In this document: one piece after another, positions 21,544 to 31,008 of the stretch
Numbering within the stretch: the first letter of the stretch is position 1
How the letters are laid out: the number at the start of each line of letters is the position of its first letter
Origin: Gyromitra esculenta
Taxonomy: Eukaryota; Ascomycota; Pezizomycetes; Pezizales; Discinaceae
NCBI GenBank assembly: GCA_038503075.1
Contig: JBCAML010000020.1
Coordinates: 558,001-622,000, forward strand
Length of the DNA: 64,000 nucleotides
Reading direction: 5' to 3'
Notes under the pieces: generated by a model
Told to the model about the DNA's origin: nothing
Databases searched by the model: none
What the model saw: the letters and a program-made list of their open reading frames with translations, nothing else
Position numbers and translations under genes: made by a program

Positions 21544-24495
21544 TTCCCCCTTCAAGCGTGAGCTCCTGCGAACCTTAGGAGGAGCGATAATCGTTTCGGT
21601 GAGGAATTTATCAAGGGCAGATGTATCCTGCAGATCTTCAGCCGGTTCCCATGTCGGGTGAGCATATCCAGTCCATTCTACGAGGTATTGAAGTTGTCCT
21701 CGATGGTTGCGTTGATCGAGGATTTTTTCGATATAGTATTCCTCCTGCTCGTTAACAATGATAGGGGCTGGAGGAGGAATAATTTGTCCCGGGAGGGCAT
21801 CATCGGGGACAGGCTTAAGAAGGGAAACATGAAAGACAGGATGGTATTTGACCGATGAGGGGAGATCTATCTCGTAAGCGAAGGGGGAAACAATCTTTTT
21901 CACTGCATAAGGACCCATCCATTTCCAGTCCAGTTTTCGAGCGTTACGATTTGTCCTAATATTCTTCATCGACACGAAGACTTGGTCTTGGATTTGGTAT
22001 GCCGGGGCAGGTGTCCGATGTTTATTTGTAGCAGTTTCTTGGATGTCCTGAGCGGCTCTGATTTGTGTCCTAAGATAGTCGTACAGTTCCTGCATCCTGC
22101 TTGCGAAGGCGGTGGCATCTTGACTTTGAGGGGTATTTGCCGGGGGAGTAAGAGTGGTGTCAAACCGAGGGTGATAACCATAGTTAGCAAGGAAGGGAGA
22201 TACTTTCATACTTGCCGATTCTTGGTTATTTGCGAAGAATTCTGCCATTGGTAGCCATCTGCTCCAGTCCTCTTGTTGATAAGTCACATAGGATCGAAGG
22301 TATTGCTCCATTACCGCATTTAGTCTTTCAGTTTGCCCGTCCGTTTCTGGATGGAAAGCAGTAGACATTCGGGCTTGTATTCCGAGACGTTGACAAAGCT
22401 CTTTCCAGAAGTGGGCCGTGAATTGGGTGCCACGATCGGAGGTAATATGCGTAGGTAGGCCATGCAATTTCCAGACATGTTGCAGGTAAAGATCAGCGAC
22501 ATCTCGTGAATTAACAGTAGTATTGCATGGAATAAGGTGTCGCATTTTCGATAACCTGTCAACAATTACCATGATCGCATCATAGCCATTAGACTCGGGA
22601 AGGCCTGTAACAAAGTCCATCGAGATTTCCTGCCAGGGTCGTTGCGGGATAGGTAAGGGGCGGAGTACTCCCGAAGTACGTTGAGTGACTGGTTTAGCTT
22701 TCTGGCAGGTATGGCAGTTCCGGATGTAACGAGCGACTGATTCCCTCATTTTCGGCCAATAGAAGTTTCTATCTAGGAGTTCAAATGTTTTATCTCTTCC
22801 TGGGTGGCCTGCGGCTGGTACATCATGGTGCCTTTTGATGAGTTCTAAGCGTAGAGGGTCGGAGTCTGGAACATAAATTCGTCCTCGGTAGCATAATCTT
22901 CCGTTTTCGTTGGTACACTCGCTTAAGGTGATCTCCTTTGATTGTTGATCTTTATTCCTTAACGCTAAAAGTATTCTCTCCGGAAATTTGTCAGTAACCA
23001 ATCCGTTTTGGAAGAGTTTTTGTAGGGGAGCGTCCAGTTCAGCGGCTTCATTTGACAAAGAAGCCGACAACAAACTTAGCTTAGGGTCCACATTTTCCTT
23101 CTTCAATACCACTTGGCTTTGGTGTGCCAACCGTTCATCCCCTTCCTTGGGAAGGTCTCCTGATCTTCTGGTTAATGCGTCTGGTTTTCCTCCTTGACTG
23201 CCTGGGCGATAGGTAATTACAAAGTCAAAGCGGGAAAGATATTCGGCCCATCGTGCTTGACGTCGGTTTAGCTGTTTCGTACTCATAAAATATTCGAGAT
23301 TTTTATGGTCGCTGATTACGTCAATGGGGAGTTTAGAACCTTCGAGCTCCGGGCGCCATTCTTCGAATACTCGGATGATAGCCAGCAGTTCCTTGTCGTA
23401 AATTTCATAATTGCATTCGGCAGGTGAATGCTTTTTTGAGAAGAACGCGACTGGGTGTAGAACTCCAGCGTCATCGTATTGAGATAGCACTCCTCCGGAT
23501 ATGAAGTCTGAGGCGTCGGTTTCCACAATGATTTTTTTATCAGGATCAAAGTGGATGAGGATTGGAGCGGTGGTGAAGGCATGTTTTAGGTTCTCGAAGG
23601 CAATATCCGCTTCTACTGTCCATTCGAAAATAATACCTTTTTTTGTTAGGGCTGTGAGAGGGGAGGCAAGCTTGGAAAAACCGAGAATAAAACGACGGTA
23701 AAAATTAGCAAAGCCTAGAAAAGCTTGTACGTCTTTGACGCTCTTGGGGGTACCCCATTCCCGTACTGCTTTTAGTTTCTCTTCGTCCATTTTGATGCCA
23801 TCGGGGGTAAGAATAAGCCCTAGGTACTTGGTCGTCTGTACTTCGAACTCGCATTTTTCCGGTTTGAGCAAGATATCATTGTTCTTGAGTGTCTGGAGTA
23901 CCTTTCGTACGTGAACCTGATGCTCCGCGAAGGTATCACTATAGATTAGGATATCATCGAGGTAGGCTGTACAAAAAATATCTAGGTACTCGGTAAGACA
24001 GTCATTAACGAATCGTTGAAAGGTTCCCGGGGCGTTAGTCAAGCCGAACGGCATGACTTGGTATTCATATAAGCCGTAGCGGGTGCGAAAGGCTGTTTTC
24101 CACTCATCTCCCTCGGCAATGCGTACTTGGTGGTAACCGTCACGGAGGTCTAGTTTGGTATACCATTGTGCCTTTGCAAGTCGGTCCAGGGTTTCGCGGA
24201 TGAGGGGAGAGGTATAGCGATCCTTAACGGTAATGGCATTAAGGCCTCGATAGTCCACACAGAGTCGTAGGGAACCGTCAGCCTTTTTGACAAATAGGAC
24301 GGGGGATCCGGCAGGAGAGGAACTAGCTCGAATAAATCCCTTCTCAAGGTTGTCCTCAATATACTTCTTTAAGATGATAAGTTCCTCTTGGGACATTCCA
24401 TAAAGGGGTCCGAAAGGGGCATCTTTTCCTTCCAGCAGTTGTATCTTGTGATCATACGAACGGCGTGAGGGAGTCCTTGAGCTTTCTTTTATCAA
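21517..24495 (-). CDS. Element B pol: RT-RNase H-integrase-chromodomain
   Basis: 992 open codons. Domains in order: RT ([17 protein letters not shown] near residue 75, MPFGLTNAP near 150, catalytic YLDD near 178), connection and RNase H (VETDASDF near 300, SDHKNLEYF, GGKPDALTR), integrase zinc finger (HHDVPAAGH ... CHTC near 545-580), integrase core ([27 protein letters not shown] for the DDE triad) and a chromodomain (LQYLVEWTGYAHPTW) near the C-terminus. The first Met is not a natural start: protease and the first residues of RT lie upstream in another frame, so a polyprotein could not be made without correcting the 24480-24640 region. Enzymes would copy element RNA and insert the DNA, probably at chromodomain-recognised chromatin. 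The frame ends 26 nt inside the 3' LTR. Confidence 0.85.
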   Translation of the reverse strand: MIKESSRTPSRRSYDHKIQLLEGKDAPFGPLYGMSQEELIILKKYIEDNLEKGFIRASSSPAGSPVLFVKKADGSLRLCVDYRGLNAITVKDRYTSPLIRETLDRLAKAQWYTKLDLRDGYHQVRIAEGDEWKTAFRTRYGLYEYQVMPFGLTNAPGTFQRFVNDCLTEYLDIFCTAYLDDILIYSDTFAEHQVHVRKVLQTLKNNDILLKPEKCEFEVQTTKYLGLILTPDGIKMDEEKLKAVREWGTPKSVKDVQAFLGFANFYRRFILGFSKLASPLTALTKKGIIFEWTVEADIAFENLKHAFTTAPILIHFDPDKKIIVETDASDFISGGVLSQYDDAGVLHPVAFFSKKHSPAECNYEIYDKELLAIIRVFEEWRPELEGSKLPIDVISDHKNLEYFMSTKQLNRRQARWAEYLSRFDFVITYRPGSQGGKPDALTRRSGDLPKEGDERLAHQSQVVLKKENVDPKLSLLSASLSNEAAELDAPLQKLFQNGLVTDKFPERILLALRNKDQQSKEITLSECTNENGRLCYRGRIYVPDSDPLRLELIKRHHDVPAAGHPGRDKTFELLDRNFYWPKMRESVARYIRNCHTCQKAKPVTQRTSGVLRPLPIPQRPWQEISMDFVTGLPESNGYDAIMVIVDRLSKMRHLIPCNTTVNSRDVADLYLQHVWKLHGLPTHITSDRGTQFTAHFWKELCQRLGIQARMSTAFHPETDGQTERLNAVMEQYLRSYVTYQQEDWSRWLPMAEFFANNQESASMKVSPFLANYGYHPRFDTTLTPPANTPQSQDATAFASRMQELYDYLRTQIRAAQDIQETATNKHRTPAPAYQIQDQVFVSMKNIRTNRNARKLDWKWMGPYAVKKIVSPFAYEIDLPSSVKYHPVFHVSLLKPVPDDALPGQIIPPPAPIIVNEQEEYYIEKILDQRNHRGQLQYLVEWTGYAHPTWEPAEDLQDTSALDKFLTETIIAPPKVRRSSRLKGEPDKKRIMG

Positions 24496-24526
24496 ACATA
24501 TCGAGAAGTCGTGATATTCCTGAATT

Positions 24527-26302
24527 CTAGATTTCCATTCCTCTTTGGTTGTCGTTTGTCATCGATGATTTTATTAATCTCATAGAGTGACATGGCGTAA
24601 GGCTTGTGATGTCCGTTTCCTGGTGAGGTTCTGAAACTAGCGGCGCCAATGAATGACATGTTAAGTCGAGGAGGTGTCGAAATGGCGAGGTAGATACCGG
24701 AGGGTAAGGTGCGTACAATAGGGTGGTGCAGAGTTTAGAATTAAACTCAATGCGTTTTTTGGCGAAGTGGAGTTGGACGTCGTGGTAATTCATCCATGGG
24801 ATTCCGAGAACGAGAGGGTAATGTCCTAGCTGGGTAACAAAGCAGGGGGCTTGTTCCTGGTGTTCTTGAATGGAAAGGTTGATGTTGGCGATATGGGTGA
24901 TGTCTCCTGATGAAACTGGACGGCCATCAATCACTTCAAGTTGTCTGGGGTTTTTTAGAAGTAGGAGAGGTAGGGAGTGGTGACTCGCAAAGTCTTTATC
25001 GATGAAGGCAAATCCTGAGGCTCCAGTGTCCAATAGTGCGTGAGTTTTAATGGTTTTATTATTATGGGAAATGTTACATGCTATAACGAAATGTTCCCCA
25101 TCCAATTGATCCTCCACGCATATATCCGATACTGAAAAACCCGAAATAGAAAATGCCGACAAAGGTAAAGAAATGGGAACCAAGGCAGGGTCACTGGTCA
25201 GCCTTGGTTGGACTAGTTTAAAGACTCGTTGGAGGAGTCTGTTGATTCTAATGCAAAAAACTGGGGAGGAAGAGGTGGTGGCGGAAGAACGGAGGCGGGG
25301 GGTGTTCTATTGGCGGGTGGTGCAGTGAGGGCTCCCCTCATAGTAGGTTTTTTAGGGGCGGAGGGACAGCTGGCGTAGGAGTGGTCGGGGGCGGCGCAGA
25401 ACATACATTTCCCAGTGGAGCGGCGCCACTGTTTTTCTTCCTCCGAAAGCTTTCTCCTTCCATTTACCATCGTGTATCGTTGATCCTGCGGGGGGCGAGA
25501 TAGGTTACTGGTTCTTCCGAAGGAAAGATCCATCGGGGCTAGGCCGCCTGGTACAAATGATGAGGCAGGGATAAAGGGGGTTGTCATTTGAGAACTAAAT
25601 TGTCCCATATTGTCCCTTGTATTGCCTCGTTTTTCGGCTTTTCGGGCTCGGATGCGATTGTCCAGGCGGGTAAGGGTGGTGATCATTTCCCCGGATGTAC
25701 GGTGGCAAATACCACGCTTCTTTCAACTCTTCTGACATCCCATGCTTCCAAGGCGTCCATCTTCGAATTTTCATCGAAGTTGAGTTGGCGTGATGCGTTG
25801 AAATCGGCTGCAGTTAGAGAAGTCGCGTTTCCTTGACGGAATGATGAAGTTCCCTTCGTGCGGTGGGATCGGATCCCCAAAGGCAGTTTCTAACGCGCAA
25901 TGAGAGCGGCTGCGCTGGTCCAGGTGGTGAGGCCAGAGGAAGGACGGTTGTCGAACTTGTTCCAGTCTTCTTTCTTCGCTTCGGTTAATCGTATAGAGAA
26001 TCATGGTATTTTCATCCGCGAATCGGTCTCTGTTAACAGCGAGTTTTGAACGAAGTTGGAGGATGAAGTCGAGTTTGACTCAGATCCGTCGAATTTCTCG
26101 GATCCCAGATACGTTCGGAGCGGTGGGTAGCAGATGTCGGTGGTGAGTGGCGGTGAGGTTTGGTGGAGGGCTGTGAGGTTTGCGCGCTTCGTTTCGTTCT
26201 TGGCGAGTCTAGCGATAAGGCGGCTGCTTCGTAACCCTTTGATCCTGTTGTGCGGCGTGTCGGAGATTGTCGATTTGGATTTGAAGAATGAGTTTTACTC
26301 AA
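24527..26302 (-). pseudogene. Element B gag and protease, frameshifted
   Basis: The protease frame (25183-24527) has an intact DTGASGF catalytic motif and LGIPWMN. The gag C-terminal frame (25686-25213) has a standard CCHC knuckle, CMFCAAPDHSYASC. Upstream gag pieces near 26302-25771 lie in different frames. Frame breaks at about 24530, 25200 and several places in gag prevent a full product. Confidence 0.75.
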
Positions 26303-26510
26303 AGATCTTTCTCATTATCCCGAAGGATGCTTATTTGGTCCTCCAGGCTCTGGTTTAGTTCTCGAAGTTGATTGTACAGCTCAACTGGGTCGTCTCAGTA
26401 TGTTTGAAAGCGCTTTCCAGTAAGTTCTCGAGGCCATGACGGCTCCTTCTCGTGTGTTGGAGAAGTCAACTTAACTCATGATGAGTTAGCGGTAGGAGGT
26501 GTAGATGAGC

Positions 26511-26518
26511 AAGAACGT
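26511..26518 (-). other. Putative self-primer binding site of element B
   Basis: On the minus strand ACGTTCTT lies 2 nt after the 5' LTR and is the reverse complement of AAGAACGT in the LTR (26738-26731). Compared with element A, both partners lack the same base pair. Confidence 0.6.
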
Positions 26519-26520
26519 AA

Positions 26521-26922
26521 TCTCACGGATGGCTTCTGCTGCCCTTCGATCCCCGAAGGTGGCAGCGCTACTTCTTGCCGAGAAACCAATACGTTCGATG
26601 AGTCACAGATAGTCTACAGGTCCTACGAAGAAGATACTTCAAGGTGAAGTATCGGCGACGTTTACAGCGACAGCAAGAAGGATTCTAAGGCAGAATCGAA
26701 GTTGAATTATAACAGATACGAAACGAACGAACGTTCTTAAGAGAGAAAGAAAGAGAGAACAGAAACGACCAAAATCCTCCGTTTAAATACCCCGCTTTCT
26801 CGTAACACAAACAACCATCTGGCAACAACCGAAACCTAACCGAAAGACAAAGCCATTTATAGGAAATCCTTCGTAACTACCCATAAACCGTCCTAACCCA
26901 TTACCTGGTTCTATCCGTGAAA
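26521..26922 (-). repeat. 5' LTR of element B
   Basis: 402 bp, from TTTCACGGATAGAACC to CATCCGTGAGA on the minus strand. Contains TATTTAAA followed by AAGAACGT. Confidence 0.82.
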
Positions 26923-27242
26923 ATAAAGATTCTCCAGTGTGGAACAACCTCTCTTTTTTAATTGCTCTTGCAGAATTTATTTCGAAATCAAGAACAAATT
27001 TTCCTATTAAACTAAATACTGACTTAGTTAGTCTTTCATTATCTGGTTCGTCTGATATTTTATCATCATCCTGGTTCTTCGATATTTTATCATCATCTGG
27101 TTCTTCTGATATTTTATCATCATCTGGTTCTTCTGATATTTTATCATTATCTGGTTCGTCTGATATTTTATCATCAATTTCTGCTCATTCTATATCTTCT
27201 CTCACATCTCTTCTAGACTTTTTTGAGTCAATGGAAAATTAA
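26923..27242 (+). pseudogene. LINE ORF2, extreme C-terminus with 9-aa repeats
   Basis: Ends ORF2 at a TAA near 27241. It continues DSPVWNNLSFLIALAEFI, then carries about five copies of a 9-residue unit like SGSSDILSS before the stop. The remainder to 27432 is the LINE 3' untranslated region. Confidence 0.7.
27035..27185 (+). repeat. 27-bp minisatellite in LINE ORF2
   Basis: Imperfect tandem copies of a unit containing TCTGGTTCKTCTGATATT, 24-27 bp long, about five times. Unit length keeps the reading frame. Confidence 0.8.
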
Positions 27243-27432
27243 TCGTCTCACACTGGATTTATTTGTTTTGGCTTTTGCTGCCGTTAGGGAAACTCTGGAT
27301 TGAAATTTTCAGTTATATTTACTTTGTTTATTTTTGTTGGAGGGTTGAAAATTGCGGGTTTTGTTCACGCTATAACTTCGGTTGCATGTGATATTCTTGT
27401 ACCAGATTCAAACAATGAAACAATGATTTAAC

Positions 27433-27451
27433 AAAAAAAAAAAAAAAAAAA
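27433..27451 (+). other. LINE poly-A tail
   Basis: 19 consecutive A directly before the right copy of the 14-bp target duplication. Confidence 0.9.
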
Positions 27452-27970
27452 CACAGAGTCGTATATAAATAGGTTTACGGCAGCGGGTTCTTTGGGCGCC
27501 GAATACATGTAGATCGGCCCGATCGCGAGCAGCCCCCGGTAGTAGGTGAGACTGCTGACCGGACCGGTATATATCGGTATTGGTATTGGTATTGGTATTG
27601 GTATTGGTACCCTGTCGGATGACGGGCCAATGAGATACTAGGAAGCTTTTGGATAAGTACCATACATCCAACAACAACAACAACACAACTTGTTGAAATA
27701 ATGAATAGATCTGATATATTGACTGTCCAGTAAACTAGAGAAGAGGAAACAGAATAGACGAACGGGAGAAGAGCTCCATATATATACTCCCTATGGAGTC
27801 ATATATAAACAGGTTTATGGGGGCTCTTTGGGCGCCGAATAGATCGGCCCGAGCAACCCCCTTTAGCAGTATAGACTATACCGAACGTCTTCGGTATCCC
27901 GAGCAGCGACGTACCAAATGAGACACTAGGAAGCCTATGGATATATACCATATATCCAACACAACTCGTT
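27452..27970. repeat. Tandem repeat, two units of about 310 bp
   Basis: Shared blocks recur in order: GAGTCRTATATAAAYAGGTTTA (27457 and 27795), CTTTGGGCGCCGAATA (27490 and 27828), AGATCGGCCCGA, CCAATGAGAYACTAGGAAGC, and CATACATCCAAC against CATATATCCAAC. The first unit also carries a (TTGGTA)n run at about 27570-27608. Together with 2080-2249 this restores the array the LINE landed in. Confidence 0.8.
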
Positions 27971-28590
27971 CTTGCACGCCGAGTGATTTTCTGTGATTTT
28001 GCGCTATTGTGTGTGTGGTGGGACTAGAGGGAAAGCAAGATCTCGTTGTACTGGATGTTGCAGAAACTTATGTGCGTGTGTGTCTGCTGGTAGGCTGTTA
28101 TAGCGGTAAAGCGATCGTTGGCTGAGTAGTACTCGTGGTTGGCTCGTCGTGTGGAATGAAAAGCAGAGCACAAGCTGAGAGATTCCTATTACTATACTGA
28201 CAGGTACATCTAAGCATAGTCGGTGTTCATAGCTAAAGCCCCAAACCTCAGCTGCAGGTATTGAAGATTAGTAACTATCCTAGGTGCTCTCGATACACCA
28301 TGAGCCAGCTTCCTGATCGTGGCTATAGCAGACTCGTCACATATCCTGCCTGGTTTAGTTGCTACACATTGTAGAAACAACTTGTGGGAGTGTAATTAGA
28401 CACGAGACTAGCTCTCCTGGATTTCAAGTGATTTCAAACTATATACTGGACATTAACAGCTGATTGCCTTTTTTCCTCAGCGATTAGTGTTATTTCGGTC
28501 TTTGATCCCCCCAAATAAGCACACTTTTCTACGTCAAAAAGTTTATATAATTAGTTATACATCCAGCTCGATCGACACAGCATGGTATCT
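27971..28590. other. Intergenic, nothing recognised
   Basis: No ORF of note, RNA gene or repeat seen; mixed-composition spacer downstream of the Nudix gene. Confidence 0.5.
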
Positions 28591-29592
28591 CTACATCTTC
28601 AGTCCCGTCCAGAGCGTCAACGCACTCAGCGCTTTCACATCCCTCGTCTCCTTCCACAGATCCTCCAACCTAACAAGCTTCAACGTAATCTTCTCTCCAT
28701 GATCCCTCAGCCCCGTCAACTTACCCTGCCAATCCTTCAACGTGCTCTGCTCCACTTTATGCACATAGGCATAAATCTTCATAAACTCATCGCTCCCACC
28801 CGGGCTCGGATACACCGCCTCCTCGAGCCTCTCATCCTCCGCTTCCGCAAAACCCCCCAACGCAAGCGACGTTAAATCAACCAGCCTATCCTCCGGGATC
28901 TCAATCCCACACTCCTCCTGTATCTCCTTCGCCGCAGCCCCCGCGAACGTTCCAGAGTCATCAATCATCCCCGCCGGCAATTCCACCATCTCCAGCGACC
29001 CCGCCGGGATTCGCGGCTGCACAGTCAGCACTGCCCAGCGCTCCTCCGGCCGCTGCTCCTGGCCCGCGACTTCGAGGACGAGGAGGATTGCGACGGAGCC
29101 CCCGCGCAGGAATACGGACCCTGGAAGGGTATCCCCGTTTGGGGACTTGACGACTGCTTTAAGCTTCACGAAGCCGATGCGGGAGCCGAAGAAATCGACG
29201 GACTGGATGGTGATTGATTCGAGCTTATAAGGGTCCTTGTGGAACGGATGGGAGTCCCTGGCGGTTTGCAGCGAAAGACTGTGTTGGAGCGTTTCAAGCC
29301 ACGACTTGAACGGACGGAAGGAGAGGAGCTGGTCTTTCGTTAGGTCTGGGGTGAGTTGGACCGTGGTGGCTGTGGACGGGATTGTGAACGTTGACATTGG
29401 TCGGCTGAGATTCGTGATTCGTGAACGGGCGAGCAGTCGGAGAGGGCTCAGCAGCTGTTTCATGGGGAGGTAGGGCGCAAGACGGATGCAGAGGAGGAGG
29501 ACGAGGAGGGGTATAATGAGGGACCGTGTGAGGCTCCGTGAAAGCTGCATGCTGATGTGTGACGTAGAGATGTCGCAACTGGCAGGGACCAC
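28591..29592 (-). CDS. Nudix hydrolase, ADP-sugar diphosphatase type
   Basis: 333 codons in one exon. The Nudix box (about residues 208-230) reads GMIDDSGTFAGAAAKEIQEE then CGI: spacing is right, but Gly replaces the first conserved Glu and Lys replaces Arg. From memory, relatives of the NUDT14/plant ADP-sugar diphosphatase group have a similar AGM-DD stretch, so this may be a family trait. The metal-binding EE pair is present. Expected reaction: cleavage of a nucleoside diphosphate linked to a sugar or similar moiety. The N-terminus has a hydrophobic stretch (residues about 25-42) and several Met codons; the conserved part starts near Met66 (MSTFTIP), so a shorter soluble form is possible. 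The strand is opposite to the LINE; no near neighbour within 5 kb upstream. Confidence 0.8.
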   Translation of the reverse strand: MVPASCDISTSHISMQLSRSLTRSLIIPLLVLLLCIRLAPYLPMKQLLSPLRLLARSRITNLSRPMSTFTIPSTATTVQLTPDLTKDQLLSFRPFKSWLETLQHSLSLQTARDSHPFHKDPYKLESITIQSVDFFGSRIGFVKLKAVVKSPNGDTLPGSVFLRGGSVAILLVLEVAGQEQRPEERWAVLTVQPRIPAGSLEMVELPAGMIDDSGTFAGAAAKEIQEECGIEIPEDRLVDLTSLALGGFAEAEDERLEEAVYPSPGGSDEFMKIYAYVHKVEQSTLKDWQGKLTGLRDHGEKITLKLVRLEDLWKETRDVKALSALTLWTGLKM

Positions 29593-31000
29593 AAATTGGT
29601 TATGTCCAATCCCGAGAGCTAAATCATTTCTTGTAATACAAAAACTCTGAATAGAAGAAGCTGCAGCTCTAACCAGAGTTTACGTGGAAGACGGAGCACT
29701 AGAGAGGCTTCATAGTGGTCGACAGTTGATTCGTTACACGATGTTACACAAACAACCGTGTTATTGGCGAAGTCACGGTATATCACTCGACATTTCTCGG
29801 AGCTGCTGCTTTGGATGAGGTTTGGATTGTCCATAAGCATTTCGAGAGGATCAGCAATAAAACTGAGGTGCAAGATGGGGTGTTGGGCGAGAACGCAATG
29901 GTTGGTCCCAATCGCACTCAACTTCAGCTCCGAGACCTCTGTTTGGCCACAAGGAACCTGCCACGATCGGCAGTGTGTTTCCCCATTTTAAGGTTCCACG
30001 AGACAACTGTTTGCTTCGGTTGAATCAACGCGGTTCACTGGCCATTGCCCACGAGGCATCCAGGGGAAACTCCTTCAGATCATCTCTCGCATCTTTTCTC
30101 GTGGTGATTTTAAAGTGTGCCATTCAGCGAGTGTCGCTTTAAACACTGCTCTTTTACCCCCCTGGCTCGCACGTGTTGAGTGCATGTAGAAACCAAACAA
30201 ATCGATTCGCTGCGGAAGTTAACGAACCCTGTTTAGCCGATTTGGCCCTGCTGAGGGTCGTGATCCTGCAACCTCATGCTGATTGGCTAGTCTAATATTC
30301 AAAAGCCGTCCAGACCTCGTATCACCAGATTACAGCGACAGGAAATTCATTTTCCCCTCTGGCTGATGCCGTCCGTCTGTGCTCTCTCGCCCAGTTCCGG
30401 ATCTCGGTGGTTCAGCTCTCGCTTCTTTGGAATGTGCCCTAATATTCAGCGGACTCCAATGCCCGGCTATTACCGTGTGGATTCATCTAGATAGACCAGT
30501 AATCGATCTCAAACTGCCTTTTGATAAAACACTCTAGATATCTCGTCTAATATTTCAACAATAAGCTTCAGGGGGAGAGGGAGGAAATGCGTATTACCTC
30601 TGCGACCTTTATAACCCGTTTTCCACGATGCCTGCGGGAAAAAAAAGCACTTTATGCAGGAACCTAAATTGCCGTTATACCCGACGGCCAGGAACCGCCT
30701 GCAAATGTCAACAAAGCACTGCAACCCCCTTCCCTTCCCTCACAATGCATGCCCATCTCACGGTACGAAATGAACAAGGCGCGTCGGACGGTAGTGCCGC
30801 CCTAACCCTCATGGGTTTTGATATCCTTCTGATTGAACTTATGTAAGAGTTATAATCCCCTCCCCCCCTCTCTCTTCGATCCCCCCACCGCGGTCACGCA
30901 ACTGCTTCTGGCGATTTTTTACAAGATAGGTAACAAAGTGAAGAAAACAAGAAAAAAAAGTACCACTCCCAACTGCTTGGCGGGCTGGCTTAATCTCTTT
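29593..31000. other. Intergenic, nothing recognised
   Basis: Upstream of the Nudix gene. Only short ORFs without motifs. Purine and pyrimidine runs occur near 30845-30960. Confidence 0.45.
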
Positions 31001-31008
31001 GATAGTTG

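Larger units (their letters stand above)
21142..26922 (-). mobile_element. Ty3/gypsy chromovirus B with open pol
   Basis: 5781 bp on the minus strand. LTRs 26521-26922 (5') and 21142 to about 21543 (3'); ends TTTCAC...GTGAGA as in family A. Target duplication ATGAA (21137-21141) against ATAAA (26923-26927), one mismatch; removing one copy leaves LINE ORF2 in frame (FIDE joined to DSPVW). Pol is open for 992 codons, but gag and the protease-RT junction are frameshifted. The LTRs differ by several indels and substitutions, so insertion is not recent. Confidence 0.87.
2250..27465 (+). mobile_element. Tad1-like LINE carrying nested LTR retrotransposons
   Basis: The outermost unit of the nest. 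A 14-bp target duplication, CACAGAGTCGTATA, lies at 2250-2263 and 27452-27465, and the right copy is preceded by 19 A (27433-27451), the usual end of a target-primed non-LTR insertion. Inside, ORF1 with CCHC knuckles and ORF2 with an endonuclease domain and a C-terminal zinc finger can be followed across each insertion. Taking out the LTR insertions leaves roughly 3.9 kb, well short of the 6-7 kb usual for Tad1-type LINEs; the reverse-transcriptase core is missing. The copy is dead. Clade assignment rests on the ORF1 knuckle pattern and the ORF2 layout and is an inference. Confidence 0.88.
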
